Positions 47,199 through 56,792 of a DNA stretch of 64,000 nucleotides are shown here, one piece after another (position 1 is the stretch's first letter; every line of letters begins with the position of its first letter). The stretch is from Diplocarpon mali (lineage: Eukaryota; Ascomycota; Leotiomycetes; Helotiales; Drepanopezizaceae), in assembly GCA_024741835.1 (NCBI GenBank), contig JAENRP010000213.1, forward strand, positions 1 through 64,000, read 5' to 3'. The notes below the pieces were generated by a model. The model was given only the letters and a program-made list of their open reading frames with translations. It ran no database searches and was not told the DNA's origin. The position numbers were made by a program, and so were the translations under genes.

Positions 47199-49180
47199 AT
47201 GGATTTAGATGATGGCATAGACTCGCCATGGGGCGGTAAGTCATGTCCATACCGAAAATAGACAATGGAAATGCGGAAGTCTGAACTGCGCCAGATGTAC
47301 CATCCCGCGCTCCCACAGATACCCCAGGTTTTGAAGACACAGGTATGCGAGCTCTCAGAGATCTCTTCCAATTTCAGAATACTTCTCTGACACTTTGCAG
47401 AATCATCTAAGCCAGGACCCCAACCCTTCGAGCCCCCTATCCCCTCCCAAACAGCAAAGGCGCCGGCAGGACGCAACCCACGAGCTCCCCGCCGCCCAGG
47501 CACCCAGCCTGTTCGTCTTCAAGCTCTAGACGACTCCCTCGGACCGCTAGGACCACTGGGAGAGAATTCGCCGATATCACAAACAGATCAACCTCCCGCG
47601 CCGCCGCAGAAGGAGCAAATTCTTGCCCACAATGCCAGACAGCCTGTGATAGCGTCGCAGAGTTCGATCAGCCGGAGCATGCTGGACTCGGTGGACCTGA
47701 GCGATGATGTCGAGCCTGCTGTGGGCCCTAGAATACCCCCTCCAGTCCCGCCATCGCAAACGACGCCGGCGAAGAGAGACACGCAACCGAGTATGAGCAT
47801 TGAGCAGGCTGCAAAGCCCTCGTTTGATATCACGGTTGGAGATCCTGTGAAGGTTGGGGACTTGACGAGCTCGCACATCGTTTATCTTGTCCGGACGAAG
47901 GTAGAAAGGCCTGCTTTCAGATACCTTGGCATTGGCTAAAATCTCCCCACAGACTTCCTCCAAAGCCTACCGTCAACCGGAATTCAATGTCACGCGAAGG
48001 TACCGAGATTTCCTGTGGCTTTACACCTCATTACATGCGAACAATCCTGGTGTCGTCGTACCGCCTCCGCCAGAAAAACAGGCTGTTGGTCGATTCGATA
48101 CCAATTTTGTTGAGTCGCGGAGGGCTGCTTTGGAACGTATGCTGAACAAGACGGCTGCCCATCCTACCCTTCAGCATGACGCTGATCTGAAACTTTTCCT
48201 GGAGAGCGAGGCTTTCAATGTTGATGTCAAGCATAAGGAGCGAAAAGAGCCTTTGGGTGAGAGTAAGGGCATGTTTAGTGGACTTGGGCTTTCGGTCGGC
48301 GGAGGTGGGAAATTCGTGGAGCAAGATGATGTGAGTATGCAAATAGAATCGGAAAGGGCCATACTGATGTTCCCAGTGGTTTCATGAGCGCAGGGTGTAC
48401 TTGGATGCCCTTGAGAATCAGCTCAAGGCTCTTCTGAAGGCTATGGATGTTGTCGTGTCCCAGCGCAAAGGACTATCTGAAGCAGCTGGTGATTTCTCTG
48501 CCTCACTACACGCTCTTTCAACCGTGGAGCTTTCGGCTTCGTTATCCGGACCTTTGGAGGGACTTTCAGACCTCCAAATTCGAATCAAGGAACTGTATGA
48601 CCGTCAAGCCCAGCAGGACGTCCTCACTCTAGGCATCACAATCGACGAGTATATTCGCTTGATTGGAAGTATCAAGCAAGCATTCGGACAACGACAAAAA
48701 GCTTACCATTCGTGGCATTCAGCGGAGCAAGAAATGCAGAAGCGGAAATCAACCCAAGATAAGCTTTTGCGCCAAGGCAAAACTCAACAAGATCGTCTCA
48801 CTCAATTGCATGCTGATGTTGCTGATGCCGAGAGGAAGGTGCATCAAGCTAGACTTCTGTTTGAGGATATGGGACGCTTGATGAGGGGCGAACTTGAGAG
48901 GTTTGAGCGTGAGAAGGTTGAGGATTTCAAGAGTGCTGTTGAGACGTTCTTGGAGAGCGCTGTTGAGGCTCAGAAGGAGGTGAGTCTCCTTCCATCGCAC
49001 TTCAGGTGCTTACTGACAATTTTATAGCTAATCGAGATCTGGGAAACTTTCTTGATGCAACTCGATGCCGAAGAAGACGATGGGGTATTCTACAAGCCAC
49101 CCGTTGAGCCGTCTGCGAGACCCTCGATAAGCGAGGAATCTCAGCAAGCGCTTGCTGCGACTGCTGGAGATGATGATTAG
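47199..49180 (+). CDS. vps5: Retromer sorting nexin Vps5 (PX-BAR protein)
   Basis: Six exons: 47,199-47,235; 47,295-47,342; 47,401-47,900; 47,953-48,330; 48,377-48,979; 49,028-49,180, giving 572 residues with introns of 46-59 bp. Vps5 and Vps17 form the membrane-bending half of retromer, which returns cargo from endosomes to the Golgi. The N-terminus MDLDDGIDSPWGD is typical of fungal Vps5, followed by a Pro/Ser-rich disordered stretch. The PX domain spans about residues 169-281 (FDITVGDPVKV to KLFLESEAF), with RRYRDFLWLY carrying the phosphoinositide-binding Arg/Tyr and a PPPPEK loop. The BAR region (about 330-555) is a long coiled coil ending in EIWETFLMQLDAEED. All exon joins preserve frame (1,719 nt). 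Confidence 0.93.
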
Positions 49181-49487
49181 GGTTTGCTCGATTTTTACTC
49201 TACGAAAAGCAATGAGGGAGCGCTCATTAAATTTTACGAACTTGGGACGTTCTAATATCAAGCTGCGGAATAGTATTTTTTGTACATAGACTAATCCTGT
49301 CTTCTGAACGCCATTCCATGCTTCGCTTTTTGTAAATTTATGCCCACGGTCTCTTCCTTTGTGGGCACATCTTCACAGGCCATATCCTTTCGCAGTTGGC
49401 CATCGAAAATCATCCTCTGTCTGCTTCCTTCCAACAAATATGATAAGTATGCCTGTCCCAGCTCTCAACCTTCCACCCAAGTCACAA
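49181..49487. other. Convergent intergenic region between vps5 and bL31m
   Basis: 307 bp between two stop codons on opposite strands, AT-richer than the genes, where both 3' UTRs must lie. No other feature seen. Confidence 0.6.
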
Positions 49488-50024
49488 CTAAGCCCCCCAA
49501 CTTAATGGCTTAGCCTTAGCTTTCTTCTCCTTTACCGGCACCTTGACGAGCGCCTCATCATTTCTCGCGGTAACCGTGTCGACGACCTCTTCTCTGCTCC
49601 TTTTCTTTGGCCGCTCCTCTCTTACTGTCGCGCCACCACTTATCAAATCCATCAAGCTACCCTCCCCCGCCTCTCCCCCGACGTCCTCGTCGCTGTCCAC
49701 GCTCTCCGCATCCCAGCCCCTTCCAAACTTCTTCCTGAAAGCCTTCAGCCGCCCTGCGTCATCCTGCTCCACGTTCCGTAATGAGTGCATGCTCGGCTGC
49801 CACAACGCATGATTTCTGGTGTCTTTAGTACTCCGGAATATCGGCGTGGGAGAGGTGGTGCGTTGGGTGTACGTGCTGCCGTCCGAAAGGGCGACTAGTT
49901 GTGTGAATGTGTACGGACGATGAGGACGTTTAATCAAGGATGCATGGCGGATTTGCTGGGGGCAGCTTGGTCGGACAAGGAGACGGACACGCCGGAGCAC
50001 TGTGGAGGGAAGTTTTGTGGCCAT
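49488..50024 (-). CDS. Mitochondrial large-subunit ribosomal protein bL31m (MRPL36-like)
   Basis: A single-exon 178-residue protein. It is a component of the mitochondrial large ribosomal subunit. Residues 1 to about 35 (MATKLPSTVLRRVRLLVRPS...) are Arg-rich without acidic residues, fitting a mitochondrial targeting peptide. The conserved block RPYTFTQLVALSDGSTYTQR, then TKDTRNHALWQPS and AGRLKAFRKKFGRGWD, is typical of fungal bL31m. The C-terminus is a charged tail with a KKRSREE stretch, extending to a length close to that of the yeast protein. It is divergent from the flavin-reductase-like gene. Confidence 0.87.
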   Translation of the reverse strand: MATKLPSTVLRRVRLLVRPSCPQQIRHASLIKRPHRPYTFTQLVALSDGSTYTQRTTSPTPIFRSTKDTRNHALWQPSMHSLRNVEQDDAGRLKAFRKKFGRGWDAESVDSDEDVGGEAGEGSLMDLISGGATVREERPKKRSREEVVDTVTARNDEALVKVPVKEKKAKAKPLSWGA

Positions 50025-50629
50025 TGTGTGTGTGGTTGCGGCTTGGGACGGGGGAGTTGGGTACGGACGTTGGTCGTGATATGAGTCTTGCGTACTTTTT
50101 GGAAACCTTTAGTACGGTGGACCAGGGATGCCGGATATGCCGCCAGTATAATTTTGCTTTGGCGCGTCTCTCCCACCAAGCGACCCGAGATTCGCGTCTG
50201 GTATCATCGCTCCCAGAACTGCACATCCTGGCCGTAAGTGATCATCGATTGATGACGAACTCTCTAGGAAACTATTTCCGATGCTGGCCCGCAATGGCAG
50301 GCTATATGGGGTCGATTGCCTCAGAACGGGTGTAGCTGAAAAGCGTTTCTTCGAAGTCTTATACCGGTGGTCGAAGGTTGGATGTGAAGGAGCTGGATTC
50401 AGGGGAGGTGAGATCTCTGCATAGGAAACCAAAAGATTGGGTCTAATGAACATTCTCTGCAGGCTCCCGAGCATCGATTCACACTCGTCCGCGAAAATCT
50501 CAAACTCTCTCCCATCTGCGATGCTCGTGCTCCCAGTGCCATTTCCACCAGTCCTCCCCTTCCAAAGAAAAAAAGCGTCAAGCAACACTCACACAATCCG
50601 ACGACCTAAGCAGCCAAGTCCGCCACACC
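50025..50629. other. Divergent intergenic region / possible missing 5' exon of the next gene
   Basis: This lies between the bL31m start and the downstream gene. The frame of the flavin-reductase-like protein stays open upstream of its ATG back to about 50,450, encoding TQSDDLSSQVRHT just before the start. An acceptor-like TTCCACCAG at 50,543-50,551 could join an undetected 5' exon. The competing minus-strand frame (50,109-50,588) has no recognisable motif. Confidence 0.45.
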
Positions 50630-51316
50630 ATGCGCTCAGTACCCAACCCTGTGGTCATAATCACTGCCTCTGCCTCTGCCTCGAGCCCTGCTTCCTCTCC
50701 TCCACAGCAAGTAAAGCGCACCCTCTACCGCGGCATGACGCTTTCCTCCTTCACATCGCTCTCCCTACACCCAGAACCCCACGTAACATTCAACATCCGC
50801 TTCCCCTCCCGGACCCTCTCTGCGCTCATCAGCACCCGATTCTTCTACCTGCATATCCTGGACGCGAGCCCGGACGGCGCCGTGATTGCGAGCGCGTTCA
50901 CCAAGGGGAATTCGGTAGTGAAGAGCGGGGACGAGGAGCTGCTGTTTGGCAGCATGGCGGAGCGGGGGCTGTTGCGGGACGTGGAGTTAGGAGGGAAAGG
51001 CGGGCATGTCCCGCTGTTGAAGGGTAAGGGTGTGAAGAGTCGGCTTTTTTGCAGGGTGATTGGAGAAGAGGGAGAGAGGGAGGGGCTTATCAGAGTTGGA
51101 GATCATGTTTTGGTTATCGCGAAGGTTTTGCCATCTACCTACATGGAGGATGAAGATAGTGGAGAATATGTCAAAGACATTGCACAGGAGCATGGGAGTG
51201 GGAGTGGACGTGTGACTGAGGAGGCTGAAGAGGGTGTGGCCTTGAGCTATGCCTTTGGGAAGTATGGCAGGTTTCAAAACATGGACGCCGCGGATACTCA
51301 GAGCGAGAAGAAGTAA
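50630..51316 (+). CDS. Flavin reductase-like (FMN-binding split-barrel) protein
   Basis: At least 228 residues. The opening MRSVPNPVVIITA, then RGMTLSSFTSLSLHPEPHVTFNIR with PSRTLSAL, and FYLHILDASPDGAVIASAFTKGN form the flavin-reductase-like split-barrel core, a fold that binds FMN and transfers hydride from NAD(P)H. The specific substrate is unknown. The C-terminal part (ISRVG DHVLVIAKVL-type strand and a charged tail) completes the barrel. The real start is probably upstream, because sequence before this ATG (DDLSSQVRH) fits the usual N-terminal helix. In many fungi such proteins carry a mitochondrial leader, which is not visible here. Confidence 0.8.
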   Translation: MRSVPNPVVIITASASASSPASSPPQQVKRTLYRGMTLSSFTSLSLHPEPHVTFNIRFPSRTLSALISTRFFYLHILDASPDGAVIASAFTKGNSVVKSGDEELLFGSMAERGLLRDVELGGKGGHVPLLKGKGVKSRLFCRVIGEEGEREGLIRVGDHVLVIAKVLPSTYMEDEDSGEYVKDIAQEHGSGSGRVTEEAEEGVALSYAFGKYGRFQNMDAADTQSEKK

Positions 51317-53080
51317 TCCGACGAATAGATGAGCACATGTGTTTGGCCTCGTGGGACTTGAAGACGTGCAAAGATATGCACGCTCTCCCGGATTGTATTG
51401 ATCAACTCACGCCGCTTGCATTCGCCTCTCAATGTATCATTCCTTGAACCTCAGAGATCCGCTTGCCCGTACTGAAGGGTCCGCGGGATGACACGGAGTC
51501 TATGAGCGAAATCGCCTGGTAGCGCTTTGAATATTTCCACACGGCTTGCCTCTGGAAATTCGCAAGTACAGCTCACAGATTGGCTATTGCGCTGTTCTTC
51601 ACGTGCAGTGCCTCGCACATTTTGGTTTCGGTCTTGAGCAGCTTCTTATGAACCTCCCTCTCCAATTCCGCGATTCTCCGGCCGTTGGCTATCTTGTTTT
51701 CGTCCTTTCTCCGAATAGCTTCTTCGAGAATCTTGTTCTCACCGAGTCACCGAGTCACCGAAGAGTGCGCCTTATTCGTTGCGAAGTTGGCGTTCCTCGA
51801 TTGATTTGTTGAAAAGCACCATGGCTCTCGGTGTTGCTTGGGTGTCCACATATTGGCCATGCTGCTGATTAGAGTATTCTTTCAGATCTCATACAATGCG
51901 CTCTTCTAAGCCTTGTTACTCCAAAATCCGTGGTTAGAGGTACAAGCAGCGTGTCCAACCGAGAGCTGTCTGCGAAGGGTCCCTTGGTATTACCGTTCAA
52001 TAACAACACCTTTTGGTGCTAAGATCTGATGCCAAAGCTTCGGTATCTGGCTCGAGGCTGTGGGGCTGTGGTCCTAGTATTCATTGGAATTTTTACAGTC
52101 GCCATATTCGCCTGACCCTGCGTTTGCGGCTTCTTTCCAATTTCTGACGGGGTTCTCTCCAAGGGGCTCTGCTTCTAGAGCTTCGTTGAGATCCGTTTCG
52201 AAGTTCAGTCCTACTTCCGCTTCGACATTGACATGTGCATTTCTCCGTGAGATCTCATGGCTTGCATCTTGAATTTGGCCAATATCTCTTTCTCCGTTTG
52301 TTGCGATGGCTTCGAATGGCTGCACAAGCTCTCGATACGGTATTCCTCTCCTAGAGTAATGGACGCAATAAATAATCTCTTCCTTCAGACTGAACACTTT
52401 CATAAACACCACCTCCGACGGTACCATGGCCGCATATGTCCATCGCTTGCCACCATGCTTGTCAGAGCGTCTGTGATGGATGTGTCAGTGACATGCTGCT
52501 ATTCAAGTGCCGTCGATCATAGCGCACTGCCATTTCATTTGCTTCTCAATCTTCTTCGCCACGGTGTTTGCAATCTTCAGTACCTTCTCCTTGACCTTTG
52601 CAGAATCCTCTACAGCGACACTAGCATTGGCGACGGTATTCGAGAGAAGACCCTTTAAACCCAAAGTCGGGATTGCAGCTCCAGGTACCCGGCTTGTAGA
52701 TTGGTCAAATGCTGAACCAGCCAGTATTGACCAAGTATGTCACATCTTATCAAGGGGCAATTCTCGGCAAGGACATTCAGCTGGATATGTCAGGCTATAC
52801 CGGAGAAGATTGGGATTGATGCCAATCAAGAAACTGGTCGAGTCCCAAGGCTCACCTGCATGCCTGGCTGAACGCTGGCTCGAGGGTATCAAAATTGGGC
52901 GACTGGCGTGCTATTACTGCTCTCTTAATTTTTAGCCCTCAAACCTGGAATGTCTCGACTTCTCCCCCTATGACAACCATGAACCCAGGTACATGCACCA
53001 GGCAGCCTCTGCACTCGAAGTGTAGCTTTACGTCAGAGACGTGGTGAGAGGTCGGGGCCGCGATACCGTCACTCCCGCCA
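51317..53080. other. Region with weak minus-strand coding traces; no gene model supported
   Basis: On the minus strand three separate pieces look protein-like. One lies at about 52,680-52,520 (GLKGLLSNTVANAS...KIANTVAKKIEKQ). Another, at about 52,350-52,074, is an acidic stretch with SRRNAHVNVEAEVG. The third, at about 51,760-51,570, is a coiled-coil segment (KIANGRRIAELEREVHKKLL). They are in different frames with stops between, and I cannot join them by credible introns. It could be a decayed gene or one with exons I failed to define. A 9-bp duplication (CACCGAGTC) occurs near 51,751. Confidence 0.35.
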
Positions 53081-53362
53081 ATGTCGCATCTTCTCGCCGA
53101 GAACACCGCCGCTCATCCACCGACGATGCCACCGAGAGCCAAAGCTAGGACGCCCAGCTGGTTTTCCATTCCCACGCGAGCGGCGGTGTATCAAGGGGTG
53201 AACGACGGGAGATTGTCGCCGGTCGAGAAAGGCTTTGGCAGATGTAGTAAGGGTATCGAGAAGAAGGGCAAGGACAGGCACGGGAAGAGCCTGGCGCTCT
53301 TCTCGCCGAAGAAAGCCGCTTCGTCGAGCAGGAAGAAGTTCATGGCCCTGCTCTCTGCTTGA
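53081..53362 (+). CDS. Small basic hypothetical protein (93 residues), doubtful
   Basis: An open frame with many Lys/Arg (KGFGRCSKGIEKKGKDRHGK), no recognised domain, no signal peptide and no membrane segment. There is no neighbour that would suggest a function. It may be a chance frame. Confidence 0.2.
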   Translation: MSHLLAENTAAHPPTMPPRAKARTPSWFSIPTRAAVYQGVNDGRLSPVEKGFGRCSKGIEKKGKDRHGKSLALFSPKKAASSSRKKFMALLSA

Positions 53363-53861
53363 CCGATCGAAAAGAATGGCCGAAGCTCGTCGTTCGTGAG
53401 GGTCTCGATGCATGGATTGGAGCGAGACGAGAAGGAAAGCTATGCTGCAATACACTGGAAACTCATTTTTGGATTGCTTGATTGGGTGGGGACGGGCACA
53501 AAATCATGTTTTGAACCATCATCAGCTCCAAGAATGTTGTAAAAATGGTTACAGGTCGAGTAAGATCGTCTTGTGCTGGTATAGGAGAGACCATCTGGTC
53601 TCTTGCATCGGCTTGCGTATTAGATATGTCAAAATACCTGTAGTGACCATACCGACATCAAGCTCCCTCGCCACGATGGTATCACAAGTTCAAGTAATCC
53701 AGTTACCGGCTGGCTTCTCAGGTGCCATGCTTGAAGCCCCAAGCCGATAACGTCAACAGAGTCAAAAGCAAGATCTGAAGATAACGCACAGACTAGAGAT
53801 ATCAGCGCAAGTGTAATGCCAACCGTGCCGAAATTCCACCCTCCATCAATAGTCACCGGCT
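53363..53861. other. Intergenic stretch, nothing recognised
   Basis: About 500 bp downstream of the GNAT relic on its strand. It may hold the eroded C-terminal half of that gene, but no motif can be read. Confidence 0.4.
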
Positions 53862-54342
53862 TCAGATCCTGCTCATCTTTTCCTCTCGGCCACCACACCA
53901 TACCTCTCGTGATAACACCTTCACCCTTTTCTCAGCAGCGATCTCCAAACCCGGTCTACGATCGCGCGAAGCACTCATGTAGACCCCGCCAATTCCCAAA
54001 TTCCCCAGCAGTCCAAGGATGCCCGCCGGCAGCAGCGTCTGGGGAGATCCACGTGATAGTGAGGAGGCATCAACATCGTATAGCTTTTGAAACCGTCTGC
54101 TTCTGCAAAAACGCAACTGTTCGTTCCCGCGGCCCCTAAGAGAGCGTCGAAGGAGGCGGGATGGTAGGCGGATCGCTTCTCAACATATGGTGCAAGAGGT
54201 AGGCGATGACCGGGTCGGCGGCGAACGCGCGAGCGAAGAGCTCGGAGAAGCGCGGGATGTGTTTTATCGGTATCCTGCAGTGGAAATGATTGTCTGAGAA
54301 AAAGAGTCTAGAGAGATTCTCGGGGCCACGGAGCGTGCTCAT
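53862..54342 (-). pseudogene. GNAT N-acetyltransferase relic
   Basis: From an ATG at 54,342 the minus strand reads IPRFSELFARAFAADPVIAYLLHHM, then an in-frame TAG at 54,138-54,136. The same frame resumes with GAAGTNSCVFAEADGFKSYTMLMPP, and then, after a one-base slip near 54,050, TLLPAGILGLLGNLGIGG. This succession matches the N-terminal half of fungal GNAT-type acetyltransferases, enzymes that transfer acetyl from acetyl-CoA to amines. The acetyl-CoA-binding half (R/Q-x-x-G-x-G/A) cannot be read further on. A stop, a frameshift and a missing core make it a pseudogene. An assembly error is a less likely alternative. Confidence 0.55.
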
Positions 54343-56072
54343 GTCGTGGAGAGGGGACCGAGAGGGTAATAAGTACCATTGCCACCTATCGTGATAGGGA
54401 CGTGGTCTATATCCACGCGGGTCTTGCTAGCCAAGACGAGGAAACAACCCGCGCAGAGAATTCCTTTGGATCTCAGATGAGCTTGTTAGGGTGAGTAGAT
54501 CTGAAATAAGGAGGATGATATGTTTTGTTCTTGCCTGTGACGTTCTCTTCTGCGTCGCAGTGCTCTGTCTCGCTGCTGCTTTATAAAGTCTTGTCTTTTG
54601 TGTTCTGCGAGACGTTTTGTGTGATGGTAAAGGGAAGATGGGATAGTGCTGGTCGGATAAGTAAACAAACAGCTGCAGACTTCTCCTGACATTGATATAC
54701 AGATTTGATAACCTCCACGAGCTCAGTACTGCTGCCTCCATTAATGCAACAAGTATCAGTCCATGCGTATCACCCTCAAGGTGAGTTGGGCCAGTGACCA
54801 AGGGCCTCGGTCACGTGCTTGTTCTCAAGTCCTCTCGATCTTATAGAAGCCAGGTCTGTCCTGGCCGCCTCAAGCTTGTGTTTTTGGTCCTTTTCTCCTT
54901 TTTTAGAGGGAAGGGGGGGAGAGCCACATTACACCCACTCCATGTGTGAGATGGGATGGCGGACTCATTCATACCTCACTGAATCCTTGACAGAGCAGAG
55001 CTTGATCGAGGACGTGTTGACGAGCCACATGCCACATAGCCGCGATAGCGAGCCTGCACGAGATTCTTAGAATGTAGTGTCTAAGCATGAAACCTGCATC
55101 TCCCAGTGCAGCTTGGAGCAAAGGTCGGCTAGTTGAAGCGGGGGGGGTTCTATTGGCTCGCTTGAAGGTTTTACGCTTACCTAGTGGGGCATATCCAACG
55201 TCCAATGTCAACAAGTTCCAGAGTCAGATCTATCGCGAAATAGGACGACGTCGAAAGTCTTCCAGGTTATCTTGCACGAATGCTCTCCCCAGTGCTCTCT
55301 ATCCCTGTCCTATATATATGCTGTTTTCCTCTGGAGAATGGAAAGGTGTGCCGCGACTGCGCTTGCCTTGACGATACAAGTTTGAAGTCGAGGTGGGAAG
55401 TGCATCCCAAGCAGGCCTCATTCCTTTGCGGTGAGCCGTCAATAATTCTACGTATCTTCACTCAAGCATTCATCTGTTATCCACGTAACTTATTAAGAGA
55501 TCCGATTATCGTATTGCTACCACTAATTTGTGCCGTGAACAACATGGTCTTCACCTCCCAGCTTCTCCAGATGCTGGTGGTAATCCAGGAAGATGGTCTT
55601 GGCTCAGCCACGGAGCTCCTGGAAATGTACGCAGGGATCCTGAGCGCCAGTAGGATACTGTATCCAGCTGAAAGTTTGGAAGCAACCCGTGCCCGGGCAT
55701 AACTCAAGACGTGGGAAACCTTCTGTGCGTCTAGACCACAGGCACTCCCATCGAACGCTGTTAACATCTTCAGGGCCTCATCAGCGATCTCCGGTGAAGT
55801 CAGCCTTCGTCGAGATGGAACGAGGGAAGTAAGGCAGCCTCGGATTTCCGACGACGAGCTCGAAGAGTCATGATTGCTCCGGTGACGAGAGAGCGGTAAG
55901 TCTCACGGTGTACAGATGTACAGTCCTTGACAATAACATCTTTCAAGACTTGGTGAATCGTACCTAGTAGGATATAGCTGCAAACGGAACCATAAACTGG
56001 CGGGCCTGGACCTCTTTCAGTCCTTTCCGGTTCAAATCTAAGCGCCAACTCCAGCAACGCCAAAGAAAGCCA
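54343..56072. other. 1.7-kb intergenic stretch, nothing recognised
   Basis: The overlapping short frames on both strands (for example 55,280-55,702 plus and 55,477-55,767 minus) conflict and carry no motif. No repeats shared with the transposon block and no RIP signature were seen. Confidence 0.45.
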
Positions 56073-56489
56073 AGCCATGTGTATTGATCTCGACGCCATA
56101 CAACGCCAAAGAGCCCTGTTGGGTAAAGAGATACGAACGCTGAGCGCTGCAGCCGACAACGCCCAGGCCCTCATCTTCTGGTGGCAGAGATGGAACTACA
56201 CAACGTGCTGGAGGAAAGGGATTATATCAAGCTGACCAAAGTTGCAGAGAATATTGATATTGAGATGGAATCACGTGATACGGTCGCTGGAAAAAGTGGC
56301 GAGGCAGAAAAAGAGTCTGTCGGAGCTGCGTCTACGGGCATAGGGGAAGCGGAGAATCACACGTCAGTATTGGATGGAGGGGTGTGCATGGTTTCTCCGC
56401 ACGAGGACGGAGGGTTTGGGAAGTCGTGGCCTCTGAAAAGACGACATCGCAGGCGAGTGGAAGCGAATTGGTTCTCAGAAGAGAACTAA
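56073..56489 (+). pseudogene. Possible small charged/coiled protein, broken or unspliced
   Basis: A frame from 56,079 reads MCIDLDAIQRQRALLGKEIR and continues for 48 codons. An overlapping second frame from 56,181 reads MELHNVLEERDYIKLTKVAEN and runs to 56,489 (102 codons). Both look helical and charged, and the second looks like a continuation of the first after a frame change near 56,170. An undetected intron or a frameshift could explain this. No family is recognised. Confidence 0.25.
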
Positions 56490-56792
56490 GCTGATCAGCC
56501 ATCGGATTTGTGACTGGACAGAGAGCTGGCAGGGCCGGATGATGTGGTCAAAAGAGGCTCGGGTATCTCGTAAACGATGAGTAGGGCGTCTCTTGTAGAT
56601 ATAACTGGTGCTGAAGGCCTGGATCATGGTAAGCTATGAGTTTTATCAAACAGTGACCCGAAGTATCTATATCCACACTATCCCAAAAGAATTTCCGTCC
56701 AAGAATCAAATGGTGGAAAAGATAATGGTGAGTATAGACGCCATACCAGCCAAGTAGGAAGACAGGTGAAGCCATGACAGTAATCACAAGTC

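Noticed and set aside
50109..50588. 159-codon minus-strand frame between bL31m and the flavin-reductase-like gene
   Set aside because: No recognised content; it overlaps the probable 5' part of the plus-strand gene and the divergent promoter.
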